Positions 13,204 to 24,806 of a DNA stretch of 64,000 bases are shown in pieces (the stretch's first letter is position 1; each line of letters begins with the position of its first letter). A model generated the notes under the pieces. That model was not told the DNA's origin and ran no database searches. It was given only the letters and a program-made list of their open reading frames with translations. The position numbers and the translations under genes were made by a program. Origin of the DNA: Notospermus geniculatus (lineage: Eukaryota; Nemertea; Pilidiophora; Heteronemertea; Lineidae); assembly GCA_002633025.1 (NCBI GenBank), contig NMRB01001507.1:113271-177270 (forward strand). Direction: 5' to 3'.

Positions 13204-13325
13204 ATTTCTGCAAACCCCCGAAACGCCAACGCGCAAGCCAATCCCAATGTTCGTTGCCACGAAGAGAGCACAAACAAAAGGATAGACATTTTCGCGTTGG
13301 AGTTTCGGGGGCTCTGTGAAACTCT
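13204..13325. mobile_element. MITE, family M3 (TTTCGCAAAGCCCCCGAAACG type)
   Basis: Left arm CAAACCCCCGAAACGCC and right arm GGAGTTTCGGGGGCTCTG are complementary. Related copies lie at 20702-20798, 39219-39542 and 44587-44823. The left end is slightly eroded here compared with the GAGTTTTCGC start of the other copies. The middle (AATCCCAATGTTCG, GAAGAGAGCAC) matches the other copies. Non-coding. Confidence 0.8.
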
Positions 13326-13900
13326 ATTCTATGATGTTCAAAAATTTGCAGGTAACCATTGGTCAATCTTATGTACGAGCAAAAACGTATAAAAATTCCA
13401 TTATAAATCATAAATCCCGGGCCAAAACTAAGTCAATATATTCATTAATCCAATGTCGAAACCTTCATCGTACATGTCGTAACTTAGCCAAACAACAAAA
13501 ATGTGGTAATCACGCCGTGCTGATAACCAGAAGACGTTATTCATATCGGGCTATTTATTCCCATTCGTCGCAAATGTGATGTTCTCATAAGCTACATATG
13601 AGAAGGATGAGAAAATGGACTTCTTGTAGAACCCAAAAACATGGCGGGTCGATTCTTGCCTCAATTCCCCCTCAGTGTTAAAAGCCACAGTTGGCGTTGA
13701 ATTATGTAGCACCGTGATTCCGGGACTGGTAAGTGTGCAGACGGCGATCTTTTTAAACTGTTATCTAAAAATTTAGCTTCAAGGGAATTTTTAATATTAA
13801 ATATTAAGAGGGAAGTGAAAGGCCATGAAGTGAACGAAAGCAATGGAATTATAAACCACCTTCCCTACCTGCGATCTTCCCTGATCGTGTCCAAGCCCAT
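13326..13900. other. Gene-less stretch
   Basis: AT-rich DNA with short frames only; nothing recognised. Confidence 0.5.
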
Positions 13901-13915
13901 CGAATGATAAAAGAA

Positions 13916-14175
13916 TATAAGGTAGTCTATGAATTTCGCAAATTTTCGACCCCAATCGGGGTCTTCCTCAGGTACTTTCTAGAAGATCCAAGGAGTGAAT
14001 GAGCTGGATCCTAAAGGTATAGAAGTTATATTGAGAAACCCTGAAAAAATAGGTGTGAGAAATTCAGGGTGAATAAAGGAGTTGATTTGAAACAAGGCCC
14101 CCTGTTAGGAGCTGGAGTCAATTACAAAGAGAAGACCTATACATGTATATACAGAGAGGGCCTGCCACCAGCAGA
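13916..14175 (-). mobile_element. Short retroelement with hammerhead-like motif (family H)
   Basis: A 260-bp insertion bounded by a perfect 15-bp direct repeat CGAATGATAAAAGAA (13901-13915 and 14176-14190). A long, non-palindromic target duplication suggests target-primed reverse transcription rather than cut-and-paste. Read on the minus strand, the element ends with a hammerhead-like core at 13931-13971. Related pieces lie at 42349-42589, 57124-57341 and 61330-61431. No reading frame of its own, so it would depend on enzymes from elsewhere, for example a Penelope-like element. Confidence 0.65.
13931..13971 (-). ncRNA. Hammerhead-ribozyme-like core
   Basis: On the minus strand the order is CTGAGGA (fits the conserved CUGANGA), one extra A, a perfect six-pair hairpin GACCCC/GGGGTC, then GAAA, a short hairpin AATTT-GCG-AAATT and TC at the expected cleavage position. 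All conserved boxes are in hammerhead type I order. Against it: the extra A before stem II, and stem I pairs poorly in this copy. Hammerhead variants with minimal stems are known from Penelope-like elements. Activity here is inference. Confidence 0.5.
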
Positions 14176-14190
14176 CGAATGATAAAAGAA

Positions 14191-14647
14191 GATTGTAAAT
14201 GCCATGTCGACGTTACTTACTGAGTTCTGTGGTGTTCCCTACTCTTTCTCCTGCTCGCCAAGCATGACTTAGGATAATTATATTGGAGGGAAGGTCACGA
14301 GACAAATCAATCAAGGATACCAATGCTTAATTGTCTGGCTAACAATCGATAGCTCATGTATGTCTTGCTCATCAATTACATATCAAATAATTCTCATAAG
14401 TCAATTAGTAATGGGGCTAAGGTCAAGGTCATTAGCAATTATTCTATCTCGAACAGTAGTCGAAGGAATAAGTTGCCTTATTTACAAACAAGTACTTCTG
14501 GGATGATTAAAATCAGTCGATGAAAAAAAACTTCCAGACGCCAAATTAAGGGTAAATCTCATAGTAAGCAAAATCAACGAAGCTTGTTATCTCCTCTTCC
14601 TTAATACGACTTTATTTTCCCAGGGTCTGTTGTCACAAATAATCCAA
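14191..14647. other. Gene-less stretch
   Basis: No gene or repeat recognised; borders the 1.8-kb duplication that begins at 14648. Confidence 0.5.
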
Positions 14648-16415
14648 TGTACATGTATGTACATCGGTATGGAAGGTCGCATTCACCAATATCATCGATC
14701 TCAAGAAAGTTTGTTCATCTTCGCCATTTCAGATCAATCATACACAAACATCTCAACATATCGCGTTATTTTCACTGATTGCACGTACAGCTGTATCTAA
14801 GCTCGTAGCACACATGCGGAACTCTCAGCGAGATCATCTTTGTAAGCCATGTCTCTGGGCTAAAGATCTATGTGTGCTACCTCATCTCTGCGAGTTTCAT
14901 GTCAGCGAATTGCTATGTGTGCTACCAGCTTTAATCACAAGATGATTCTCCGGAATATTATCTATACCATAGATGTGCCGAAATTCAGTACAAACGCCCG
15001 CGACTGAGTATAAAACCTGCAATACTTGGAGCAATCTGCTTAGCTTGAAATGGATTGATGGGCATCTATCATAGCACTGGGCAACGAAACGGAAATCCTT
15101 CGTACATATGACGTCTTTTTAATATACCATTAGTATTATGATGTATGGTGTATATATACGGTAAGCTCCAATCGACACCGAGATGAAGATGGAGCTTTCT
15201 GGTTTTAAATGCTAGTCAAGGATAAGGGCAGATAAGTAGGAGATTTGTGGACCATCCTCGCCTGGTGTAAAACTTCGAGAAGTTTGTGGTTAAAAATTGC
15301 TGATCGAATCGATGTGACGGAAGAACTATGTTCAATATTGGAACAATTGTACGTTTGATAAGAAATATCGTCTACCCGCTGCTGTAATCTCGTTGACTGA
15401 ACATTTTATCCAATTTACCTCTCGTGTTTGTCATTGCCTGCCGCTAAGTGCTTTAACAAGAAAAATGGCATAAAATCAAAATGTAGATGTAGATGTTTCC
15501 GCTGCCTTGGACGGGTGCATCTGATGATGGTTGAACACAATCATATGATAAGCTGACATGAACGATTGTCGCTATCGCTATAACGCCGCATGAGTTCCGT
15601 TATTTCCACCTTGCCTGTGATATATTAATGTGTCTGCGTGTGTTTCTGAGTGTCAAATGATAAATACCTCAGCTACCGATGGAGAATGTACCAAAATACA
15701 TTACCTCCTGCTGTTTATCAAGTATACTTCTGTGTAGTACGTGGTAAACAACAGGATTTACTGCCGCGTCATTTCGTGACTATTGCTATCCCGGCCTTGA
15801 AGGCAAAGGAGCCGAAGGCATAAGCGACAACGACTGACACGGAATCATTTTTGTAAAGAACGCCACATCGGCTCAAACATCATGTCATGGACTTCTTTCT
15901 CTCCCACAATTTTACATTGTAACATCGCGAAAATTTACCTTTCACTTGTTACCACTTATAATCAACACGATTTTACAAAGGGGTTTCCAATTGGAAAGAT
16001 AATCTTACTTCGTTTTTGATTTTTGGGATGGGCAGGAAATAATCAGAGAGCGCCCCCTGGTGTGAAAATGAGAAATTAAGAAATAAAAATTAGAAAACCG
16101 TATGATTGAAAAATGAATCATCAAAAAGTAATTAGTGCTGGCTGGATCGATTCCTAAGACAAACATCTGAGGGTTTGTCCAAGGAGAAACGTTACGTTCA
16201 CCGAATTAGGAAAGCTCTTATCTTGTAAAGAATGCAAATTGAATTTCTTGGGTAGAAAAAAATGTGAAGCCTCTTGCATGGCCAGGAAATCAGTGTCGTG
16301 GTGAAGTTATCGCTGGAATCGTGGGTAGAAACGATGGGGCCCCTCTGACAAGCGTAACATGCCAACAATTTAACTTAAGGATCTCTTATTTTCGCTCACA
16401 TTTCGGGACATTAAA
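14648..16415 (+). repeat. 1.8-kb direct duplication, copy 1
   Basis: Near-identical to 16894-18684, both beginning TGTACATGTATGTACATCGG. Differences are substitutions and small indels, including a ~24-bp insertion in copy 2 next to the GTAGATGTAGATGTA run (about 17755-17779) and a TA/TACGTGTA difference (15723 against 18005). Homology ends at 16415, after which this copy continues into 477 bp not found after copy 2. No recognised gene. Confidence 0.9.
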
Positions 16416-16619
16416 GCTGAACTGCATGAACAAAAACTGGAGATCCGAGCACTAAAAAAAGACCACCACGCCACGGTGGTGGTCAAGAGAAATGCAAACG
16501 ACTATAAGGCACTTTCAAAACACCTCCGAAACATGATAGACTACCAGGCTATTTGGTGGCGCCACTGTATTCGCCCTGAGTCAGTCAATAGAGCAACATC
16601 AAGACATGGCATCCAGTGA
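16374..16619 (+). other. Open frame of 81 codons, possible exon or gene remnant
   Basis: The frame runs from after a stop at 16371 to TGA at 16617-16619 without a convincing start. The translation is rich in Lys, Glu, Leu, Ala and His and looks heptad-like near LHEQKLEIRALKK, then turns aromatic (IWWRHC). It crosses the point (16415) where the two duplication copies diverge; copy 2 hits a stop (ATG TAG) there. A possible acceptor (TTAAAG) lies at 16411-16416. I recognise no family. Chance is a real alternative. Confidence 0.2.
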
Positions 16620-16892
16620 CTTCTGCAGGTCGAAGGCATTAGGTTCTTACCGAACCAGAGAGTAAAGTCGGTCACTATTCTATAGTATTCACGTCTTGTT
16701 GACATTTATGGTGTTACCAAAGCACCAGTTGAAAACATTTATGCATTCAAAAACAATACAACACTCATTTGACGTATATCAACGTCATCAGATATCATTA
16801 TGTATAGGTTGAGGATAATTCTTATTTTATCCCTTTGGTCATAATTACCGCAATCAATTAAATATTCTTTCTCCAAATACACACACATCGCG

Positions 16893-16893
16893 N
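16893..16893. other. Single-N contig join
   Basis: A lone N immediately precedes copy 2 of the 1.8-kb duplication, as at 10426. Probably a contig join. Confidence 0.8.
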
Positions 16894-18684
16894 TGTACAT
16901 GTATGTACATCGGTATGGCAGGTCGCATTCACCAATATCATCGATCTTAAGAAAGTTTGTTCATCTTCGCCATTTCAGATCAATTATACACAAACATCTC
17001 AACATATCGCGTTATTTTCACTGATTGCACGTACAGCTGTATCTAAAGCTCGTAGCACACATGCGGAACTCTCAGCGAGATCATCTTTGTAAGCCATGCC
17101 TCTGGACTAAAGATCTATGTGTGCTACCTCATCTCTGCGAGTTCCATCATGTCCGCGAATTGCTATGTGTGCTACCAGCTTTAATCACAAGATGATTCTC
17201 CGGAATATTATCTGTACCATCTTAGATGTGCCGAAATTACTCAGTACAAACGCCCGCGACTGAGTATAAAACCTGCAATACTTGGAGCAATCTGCTCAGC
17301 TTGAAATGGATTGATAGGCATCTATCATAGCACTGGGCAACGAAACGGAAATCCTTCGTACATATGACGTCTTTTTAATATACCATTAGTATTATGATGT
17401 ATGGTGTATATAAGCTCCAATGGACACCGAGATGAAGAAATTGTCAAGCTGGAGTTTTCTGGTTTTAAATGCTAGTCAAGGATAAGGCCAGATCAGTAGG
17501 AGATTTGTGGATCATCCGCGCCTGGTGTAAAACTCCGAGAAGTTTGTGGTTAAAAATTGCTGATCAAATCGATGTGACGGAAGAACTATGTTCAATATTG
17601 GAACAATTGTACGTTTGATAAGAAATATCGTCTACCCGCTGCTGTAATCTCGTTGACTGAACATTTTATCCAATTTACCTCTCGTGTTTGTCATTGCCTG
17701 CCGCTAAGTGCTTTAACAAGAAAAATGGCATAAAATCAAAATGTAGATGTAGATGTACGAGCTTTTCTGCTTAAGCGTTTCCGCTGCCTTGGACGGGTGC
17801 ATCTGATGATGGTTGAACACAATCATATGATAAGCTGACATGAACGATTGTCGCTATCGCTATAACGCCGCATGAGTGCCGTTATTTCCACCTTGCCTGT
17901 GATATATTAATGTGTCTGCGTGTGTTTCTGAGTGTCAAATGATAAATACCTCAGCTACCGATGGAGAATGTACCAAAATACATTACCTCCTGCTGTTTAT
18001 CAAGTACGTGTATACTTCTGTGTAGTACGTGGTAAACAACAGGATTTACAGCCGCGTCATTTCGTGACTGTTGCTATTCCGGCCTTGAAGGCAAAGGAGC
18101 CGAAGGCATAAGCGACAACGACTGACACGGAATCATTTTTGTAAAGAACGCCACATCGCCCAACCATCATGTCATGGACTTCTCTCTCCCACAATTTTAA
18201 TTGTAACATCGCGAAAATTTACCCTTCACTTGTTACCACTTCTAATCAACACGATTTTACAAAGGTTTCCGATTGGAAAGATAATATCACTTCATTTTTG
18301 TTTTTTGGGATGAGCAGGAAATAATCAGAGCGCCCCCTGGTGTGAAAATGAGAAATTAAGAAATAAAAATTAGAAAACCGTATGATTGAAAAATGAATCA
18401 TCAAAAAGTAATCAGTGCTGGCTGGATCGATTCCTAAGACAAACATCTGAGGGTTTGTCCAAGGAGAAAAGTTAGGTTCACCGAATTAGGAACGCTCTTG
18501 TAAAGAATACAAATTTAATTTCTTGGGTAGAAAAAATGTGAAGCCTCTTGCATGGCCAGGAAACCAGTGTAGTGGTAAAGTTACCGCTAGAATCGCGGGT
18601 AGAAACGATAGGGCCCGTCTGACAAGCGTAACATGCCAACAATTTAAGGATCTCTTATTTTCGCTCACACTTCGGGACATTAAA
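16894..18684 (+). repeat. 1.8-kb direct duplication, copy 2
   Basis: Second copy of 14648-16415, beginning directly after the N. It is continuous with unique downstream DNA (18685 onward). Together with the lone N this fits a second haplotype of the same locus rather than a true segmental duplication, although a real duplication cannot be excluded from sequence alone. Confidence 0.9.
18005..18012. other. TACGTGTA, absent in the paired copy
   Basis: Copy 2 reads TCAAGTACGTGTATACTTC. Copy 1 reads TCAAGTATACTTC, with plain TA at 15723-15724. The inserted 6 bp at a TA match the TACATGTA scar pattern with one transition. Confidence 0.5.
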
Positions 18685-19748
18685 ATGTAGTTCATATCCA
18701 AGGAGGAGCCTGCAAGCGATCTTTAGATGATTTAGAACGCTGGTGACAAAAAAAGTCATTGAGACATGTGTTAGTGACTCGTAGAGTTTTGAGAGCAAAA
18801 AACATGAAGTAGTTCACTGAAGACAAACTTGAGGGTAGAAAGTGGGAATAACACTTAGCGAAATAAAATGTATCGAAAAGGTGAGTGGGTGCAGACTCCC
18901 AGCTAAACTGTGGATACGTTACAGTTACTATGAAATAAATGTTTAACGTCACCGTCGTCGTTGCTGTCATTTTTACGGGGTGGGGCACTCTTTGTTAGGA
19001 CCCCAACAAAAGGGAATACGTGTGGGCCTAGGTTAATCTTGTGTCGAATGGGGCATTCCATTCTATGCCACACAAATGGGGACACGCATGAAGTCTATGT
19101 TTATATTTGTAGGCCTGCTCCTTCTATATGGCTGTGTGTCCCCAGTTGGTCGGTGTAATGACATGGTTGTCACAAATCGACCAACAGTAGACATTAATTA
19201 GATTTGATCTTATCCAAACGGGGACATTATGTATAAAGGTGACTCTGCATGTCGTACAATGTCATTTGCAGGGAACACAGCTACGTAGTGTTTTTTGCAC
19301 ACAAATCCTCGACTGACACTGCATACAAATGCATAGCGTCTGTGCATGTGCAGTCCCATGGGTTATGAGCACCCGCGAGATGGAAGCTGTGTTATCATCA
19401 GTGTCCCATTAACATCTACATCTATAAACAATAATCGTGTGCGCCATAACAATCAATTATTCCAACAATGACTTAAGATTAAATCAATTGATTGGATCAG
19501 GGTCGATTCCCCATCGTCCTTATCGGTCAGAACATCATCAAAGTTCAATAGACGTAACAAAACGATTTTTGAAAGTCGTCGATATATGAATGGATCGGTT
19601 TCTAATGGAGTCATACAAGACATTTACGATAGGTATTGACCCAAATGTACTTGGTAAGCCCCAAGGATTGACGTAAACAATCTCCCAACCACCGATTCCG
19701 TCTGCGATTGGAATACCTTTATTGTGGCGTTCGCTAAAGCATAAACCC
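18685..19748. other. Gene-less unique stretch
   Basis: No gene or repeat recognised; only short frames on both strands. Confidence 0.5.
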
Positions 19749-20209
19749 CTAAAGCCTCGCTTATGTCGCCCTTACGTACAGTCAGAACTAGTTGGCAACT
19801 GATAATCGGCGCGTAGTTGGAACTAATTAGTCACAACTACTAGGTGACATAAGCTCTCGGACGTCAGAGTGTAACTAGTTGCAAACTAGTTGCAAACTAA
19901 AAATATCCAGATCCTGAAAGTCGCACATGTTCACCTTCAGCGACTAGTTGACAACTGTATCCTGAAGACAGCCAATGAAATTTGCTTTACATTTCACGTG
20001 GCCTAATGTGACCACGTGACCTAATCGCCAAGTCACTTAAAATCAAAGGAAATCTGTGTCGACATAAGCACGCAAAAGACGGCGATAAACTAGTTCCAGG
20101 TAGTTGCGACCGATCGGTATTTTTCTACTCGGTGGCGACATAAGTTACCAGTTGCAACTTGTTGACGCTATTTCTATCACAGCGTAGGGCGACATAAGCG
20201 AGGCTTTAG
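19749..20209. mobile_element. TIR element, about 460 bp, ends CTAAAGCCTCGCTTATGTCG
   Basis: Near-perfect terminal inverted repeats of about 24 bp: CTAAAGCCTCGCTTATGTCG at the left and CGACATAAGCGAGGCTTTAG at the right. The GACATAAG motif and GTTGCAACT/AACTAGTTGCAAACT motifs recur several times inside, in both orientations. Two nearby CACGTG E-box sequences occur near 19997-20018. No transposase frame, so a non-autonomous element of undetermined superfamily. Confidence 0.85.
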
Positions 20210-20701
20210 AGTTATTGATCTCTAAGTTTTTACCAGACAAACGTCTGTCTTGACCATTCATCCACCCGCCAGGACTAATTTTAGCTGAACTTCGATCCTG
20301 CAGTCAATAACGTCCCTTAGTAATTCTCGTCTGCATTTCGGTTCGATGACGGGTGAAGGTGGGTTCTATAAGGAAGCAACGACAACAACAACAATATCAA
20401 AATGATAATCCTCTCTACCCGGCCCTGACAGTCTAATCTCTATTGCGATTGGCCTACGTAATCTCCACTGCAAAGACTTATATCCTTGATCAAGACCTGC
20501 CCACATTCTGACTCATACCTACATGTATATATCCTCAACCATGATTGGCCCACCCCATGTAGGCGTAAGCTTCATTGTGATTGGCATTCATACTCGTACA
20601 ACATAAAGAGGAGTTTACAGACTGGTATTTTGAACACCAAAATCTCCATTTATTTTGGAAATGTACCAAATAAGCGTATACGTGATCACATAATCATTAT
20701 A
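20210..20701. other. Gene-less stretch
   Basis: Unique DNA with TACATGTA at 20520; nothing else recognised. Confidence 0.5.
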
Positions 20702-20798
20702 GAGTTTTCGCAAAGCCCCCGAAACGCCAACACGAACGTGGCATCGAACAATGGGATTGGCGTTCGCGTTGGCGTTTCGGGCGCTTTGCGAAAACTCC
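20702..20798. mobile_element. MITE, family M3, compact TA-flanked copy
   Basis: GAGTTTTCGCAAAGCCCCCG at the left and the complementary GGCGCTTTGCGAAAACTCCC at the right, flanked by TA on both sides. At about 97 bp it is close to a perfect palindrome around ATCGAACAATGGGATTGG. A 122-codon plus frame and a 91-codon minus frame run across it and are by-products of the palindrome. Confidence 0.85.
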
Positions 20799-20800
20799 CT

Positions 20801-21299
20801 ATTGGCACCATTGCCAACACACACTTGTACATCATTAGCCTCTTTGATACTTAAGTTGATCAGTACCAGTTCGAAACACGATGAAACCATTCAGTTTAAT
20901 CAGTTAAGGCAGGGAAACGTACCTTGATAGGTTTATGTGTACCGCAAAGCATTCAAAAGGAGAAAAGGAATAATTCCATTCATTTTCAATTAGATTCAGA
21001 TCAAGTGATGACGACATTGTTGATAAAGACCTTCACCTTCCTTTCAAGTGGTCTCAATTTCTTAGGCAATTATACGCTGCATTCTACTTCTTTGGTAGGG
21101 TTGGTCGTTGAGTGTCTATTAACATGATGAAATGCGGAACTCTGTGAAGGAACTCCCAGCAAAGGAGAGGAAATTATTGAATCATTCGATACGGTTATCA
21201 GAATCGGATATGTTGAAAACAATGTTGACCTATATTTTATTAAGAACATTAAGGTTTCTCTCAAATCGTTGCTAGTTAATGTGTGGTTGTCTAATTTTG
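20801..21299. other. Gene-less stretch up to the assembly gap
   Basis: Unique DNA; no gene recognised. The last 22 bases before the gap (from 21277) recur after it at 22313. Confidence 0.5.
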
Positions 21300-22151
21300 N
21301 NNNNNNNNNNNNNNNNNNNNNNNNNNNNNNNNNNNNNNNNNNNNNNNNNNNNNNNNNNNNNNNNNNNNNNNNNNNNNNNNNNNNNNNNNNNNNNNNNNNN
21401 NNNNNNNNNNNNNNNNNNNNNNNNNNNNNNNNNNNNNNNNNNNNNNNNNNNNNNNNNNNNNNNNNNNNNNNNNNNNNNNNNNNNNNNNNNNNNNNNNNNN
21501 NNNNNNNNNNNNNNNNNNNNNNNNNNNNNNNNNNNNNNNNNNNNNNNNNNNNNNNNNNNNNNNNNNNNNNNNNNNNNNNNNNNNNNNNNNNNNNNNNNNN
21601 NNNNNNNNNNNNNNNNNNNNNNNNNNNNNNNNNNNNNNNNNNNNNNNNNNNNNNNNNNNNNNNNNNNNNNNNNNNNNNNNNNNNNNNNNNNNNNNNNNNN
21701 NNNNNNNNNNNNNNNNNNNNNNNNNNNNNNNNNNNNNNNNNNNNNNNNNNNNNNNNNNNNNNNNNNNNNNNNNNNNNNNNNNNNNNNNNNNNNNNNNNNN
21801 NNNNNNNNNNNNNNNNNNNNNNNNNNNNNNNNNNNNNNNNNNNNNNNNNNNNNNNNNNNNNNNNNNNNNNNNNNNNNNNNNNNNNNNNNNNNNNNNNNNN
21901 NNNNNNNNNNNNNNNNNNNNNNNNNNNNNNNNNNNNNNNNNNNNNNNNNNNNNNNNNNNNNNNNNNNNNNNNNNNNNNNNNNNNNNNNNNNNNNNNNNNN
22001 NNNNNNNNNNNNNNNNNNNNNNNNNNNNNNNNNNNNNNNNNNNNNNNNNNNNNNNNNNNNNNNNNNNNNNNNNNNNNNNNNNNNNNNNNNNNNNNNNNNN
22101 NNNNNNNNNNNNNNNNNNNNNNNNNNNNNNNNNNNNNNNNNNNNNNNNNNN
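21300..22151. other. Assembly gap (852 N)
   Basis: A run of Ns; content unknown. Open frames drawn across it are artefacts. The flanks suggest that an M4 MITE and possibly an allelic overlap lie here. Confidence 0.99.
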
Positions 22152-22312
22152 TACACCGCATCTCTGTCGTTCTAACGTCATACGCTAAAAGACGCTCTTG
22201 CAGCAGGCGATATTTGTGGTACCAGCCATTTCCTGAAATACATTACGTCATAGATATGACGTCCAAGTTCGTATTTCGTACTTCGTTTTTCGTCAGATTT
22301 GCGAAAACTCCC
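22152..22312. mobile_element. MITE, family M4, cut by the gap
   Basis: Right-hand part of an element ending CAGATTTGCGAAAACTCCC, then TA (22313-22314). The complement matches 34515-34660 (GGGAGGTTTCGCAAATCTG). The left end lies in the N gap. It shares the GGGAG(G/T)TT terminus and TA target with families M2, M3 and M6. Confidence 0.8.
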
Positions 22313-22334
22313 TAATGTGTGGTTGTCTAATTTC

Positions 22335-23160
22335 GCAGAGCACTGATGGCAATTTAAGACAAGATACAAATTAATGGCGCTCGAATCGGTTATGTCTAGT
22401 TTCCAGAAGAATTTGTAGGCATTTCAGTAGGCCTATTCTTCAGATTTCACGGAGCGCCAGAATAAACGGCTATAGGCTGGAAAATCTGTCGCCTTGGGAA
22501 TGTATAATCTTACCAGATTTTGGCAATTGCCAACTGTCTCCACCTCAGTGATACCCCTTCAAGCACATTTTGTATCAATACATGTATTCATGGTACATGT
22601 ATTACATATTTTGAAATATTTTCCGAACAGAGAGTAGATGATAACCGGAAGATTCATTTCAAGTGCGGCTTGTTCATACCCACAGTAACCACGCGATGTC
22701 TCCTAGTGTGAACTCGATAGTAATTCACTCCACAAGTCCCATATTACAGCGGGACACACAATAAGAAATACCAATACTAGATTTCTCGAGTGAAGCGTCT
22801 TGTTTCGATGGTCTTCGCCCCCACAAGTATCCTCGGAATGATACTTGAGAACCGCCGCCGAGGGCATGACTTCTGATGCCCCTATCTTTTGACTCATCTG
22901 ATAAGCACCTTTCACATTTGACTACCCCATAATCAATATTTGTTCCTGTTACTGGCTTGATCATTTCATAATGGATCGGATATTCTGCGTTGAAGGAGCT
23001 GCCTTTGTCAAAGGGCCTGTTCTTCACAGCGTCAAATGATAGTCATTCCGCACCGCCGTCGAGCAGATGATGAGCACAAGCTAAAGGTTATTACAACACT
23101 ACTAGTAGGTCGGCTGGGAAACTGACAAGACGCGTAAGCCATTATCGTCTACGAAGCCAA
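22335..23160. other. Gene-less stretch
   Basis: Contains TAGGCCTA at 22428 and TACATGTA at 22579 and 22593. No gene recognised. Confidence 0.5.
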
Positions 23161-23278
23161 TGGGTGATATGAATAAAAACTAGTAAGTGCTTTTACTTCA
23201 GATTTGTACAGCATAGCGTAGTGCATTTGTACTGCAAAATCCGAGTGAAAGCATTGCTAGTCTTTATTCATATGACCA
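23161..23278. mobile_element. MITE, family M1
   Basis: Full-length relative of 1061-1175: TGGGTGATATGAATAAAAAC at the left, GTCTTTATTCATATGACCA at the right, with AGTGCTTTTACTTCAG and GAGTGAAAGCATTGCTAG inside. About 118 bp, non-coding. Confidence 0.85.
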
Positions 23279-24105
23279 GAAACATATAACAGAATATTTC
23301 TGATATGACCCAATGTTTCACGACGAAGAAATCGTCGTTTTGGTAGCTGATCATACAACTTAAAATGAATTCTGCCATATTACCAAAAAGAAGCGATTTT
23401 TTAATAGAAGTGGCAGTGGTCCGAGATGCCATAAAATCACATTTGTCGCATAATGTGTTCAAAGGTGTCTCGGCAGTCCCGCCCTCCCCCCCCCCGCCTT
23501 GGCGCTCGTCAGGACTGCTTGCGAATTAACGAATACCAAGACCCCCTCCCCCGACACCGCCGCGACTTTTGGTTCAGATCAGGTAACGAATTAAACGCAT
23601 GCAGTCCACGCCCCTTTGAAAAGTATTACAATATTTTGCAATATTTACAATATTTGCAATATTTCAAATATCTGTTAAATCAACTGCCTTCAAACGGCAG
23701 GGTTTCTGTAGCTAACCCAATTCATGGTGAATATGTCAACACCCACTGGTGGCGTTACTTCCGACCCGTTACGACGATGCTTGATACAAACTCCTCCGCT
23801 CACATAAAAACCAGCCACTGGTATCACTATACTGTTTTACGACATTGAGTGATACCTCACCATTCCAATTATTGTTAGCGTGGGAATGTAGCATGTGACG
23901 TATAGATCGGATGTAGAGTTTTTCTCCTTCTCGTCGTCCTGTCTGCCAAAATCTGAGAAATACTGAAAGGGTGGCGACAGACAACTGTTTTCTGAAAAAT
24001 CTCCAACCCAGTGTTGGATTCCACCGCGAAAATCAAATGTTACCCTTGCCACACAAACTCAAAGAATATATACATATACTGGCCAACAAGGTTGAATCAT
24101 TGGCT
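23279..24105. other. Gene-less stretch with simple repeats
   Basis: A poly-C run (about 23483-23493) and an imperfect CAATATTT-type array (about 23627-23670). A 131-codon frame crosses these low-complexity tracts and is not credible as a gene. Confidence 0.5.
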
Positions 24106-24806
24106 GATATTCATAAAAGGTAACAAAATGCTTTTACTTCAAGTTTTGCAGTACATTAAAGGCCTGTCTACACGATCATACATTTGTTCAAAACATCATC
24201 ATACATTTGTATGATGATGTCCAAGCTTGTGTGTCGATTTCTGTCTTGTGACAATGCAGCTAAAATTTTGAACATCATCATACATTGTTCAAAACAGCAT
24301 CATACACTTGCATGATGATGTTCAAGTTTGTTGTGGATTTCGATCTACAGTCCAACATTCATGGACTTTGTATGATGAAGTATGAAGGAGAAAGGATAAT
24401 GTTGGATGGTGTTCAAGTTTGTTGGGAAAACCGTCCACACGATCATACATTTGTCCCTGAACATCATCACACATTTTTTTGGGGATGTTTTGCATTGGCA
24501 AGATGAAACATGCAGCTAAAAATTTGAACATCATCAAACATGTTCAGGGTTGTTGGGAAAACAGTCTACACGATCATACATTTTGTCCTGAACATCATCA
24601 CACAAATTTGAACATCATCATACATGTTGGTTGCTGTTCAAGTTTGTTGGGAAAACAGCCTACACAATCAAATATCTGTCCAAGAACATCATCATACAAA
24701 TGTATGATGATGTTTTGAACAAATGTATGATCGTGTAGACAGGCCTTTACATTGGACATTGCTGTGCAAATCTTGTAAAAGCATTTGCTAACTTTTATGA
24801 ATACCA
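24106..24806. mobile_element. Composite fold-back element with expanded core
   Basis: About 700 bp with inverted arms of about 120 bp. The outer arms (GATATTCATAAAAGG, AATGCTTTTACTTC; right side TTGTAAAAGCATTTGC, CTTTTATGAATACC) are M1-like. Inside lie GGCCTGTCTACACGATCATAC and its complement. Between the arms are several degenerate units built from GTTGGGAAAACAGTCTACAC, ACGATCATACATTTGT and GAACATCATCA, including a near-perfect hairpin at 24191-24219. Non-coding. It looks like an M1 MITE whose centre was replaced by a satellite-like array. Confidence 0.75.

Noticed and set aside
16461-16484. Strong hairpin GACCACCAC...GTGGTGGTC after an A run
   Set aside because: Terminator-like by bacterial standards, but this is animal DNA and the hairpin lies within an open frame.
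20486-20890. 122- and 91-codon frames on opposite strands with similar peptide ends
   Set aside because: The shared peptide (VGVSGALRKL) is the translated arm of the palindromic M3 MITE.
21070-22315. Frames of about 300-360 codons
   Set aside because: They run through the 852-N gap.
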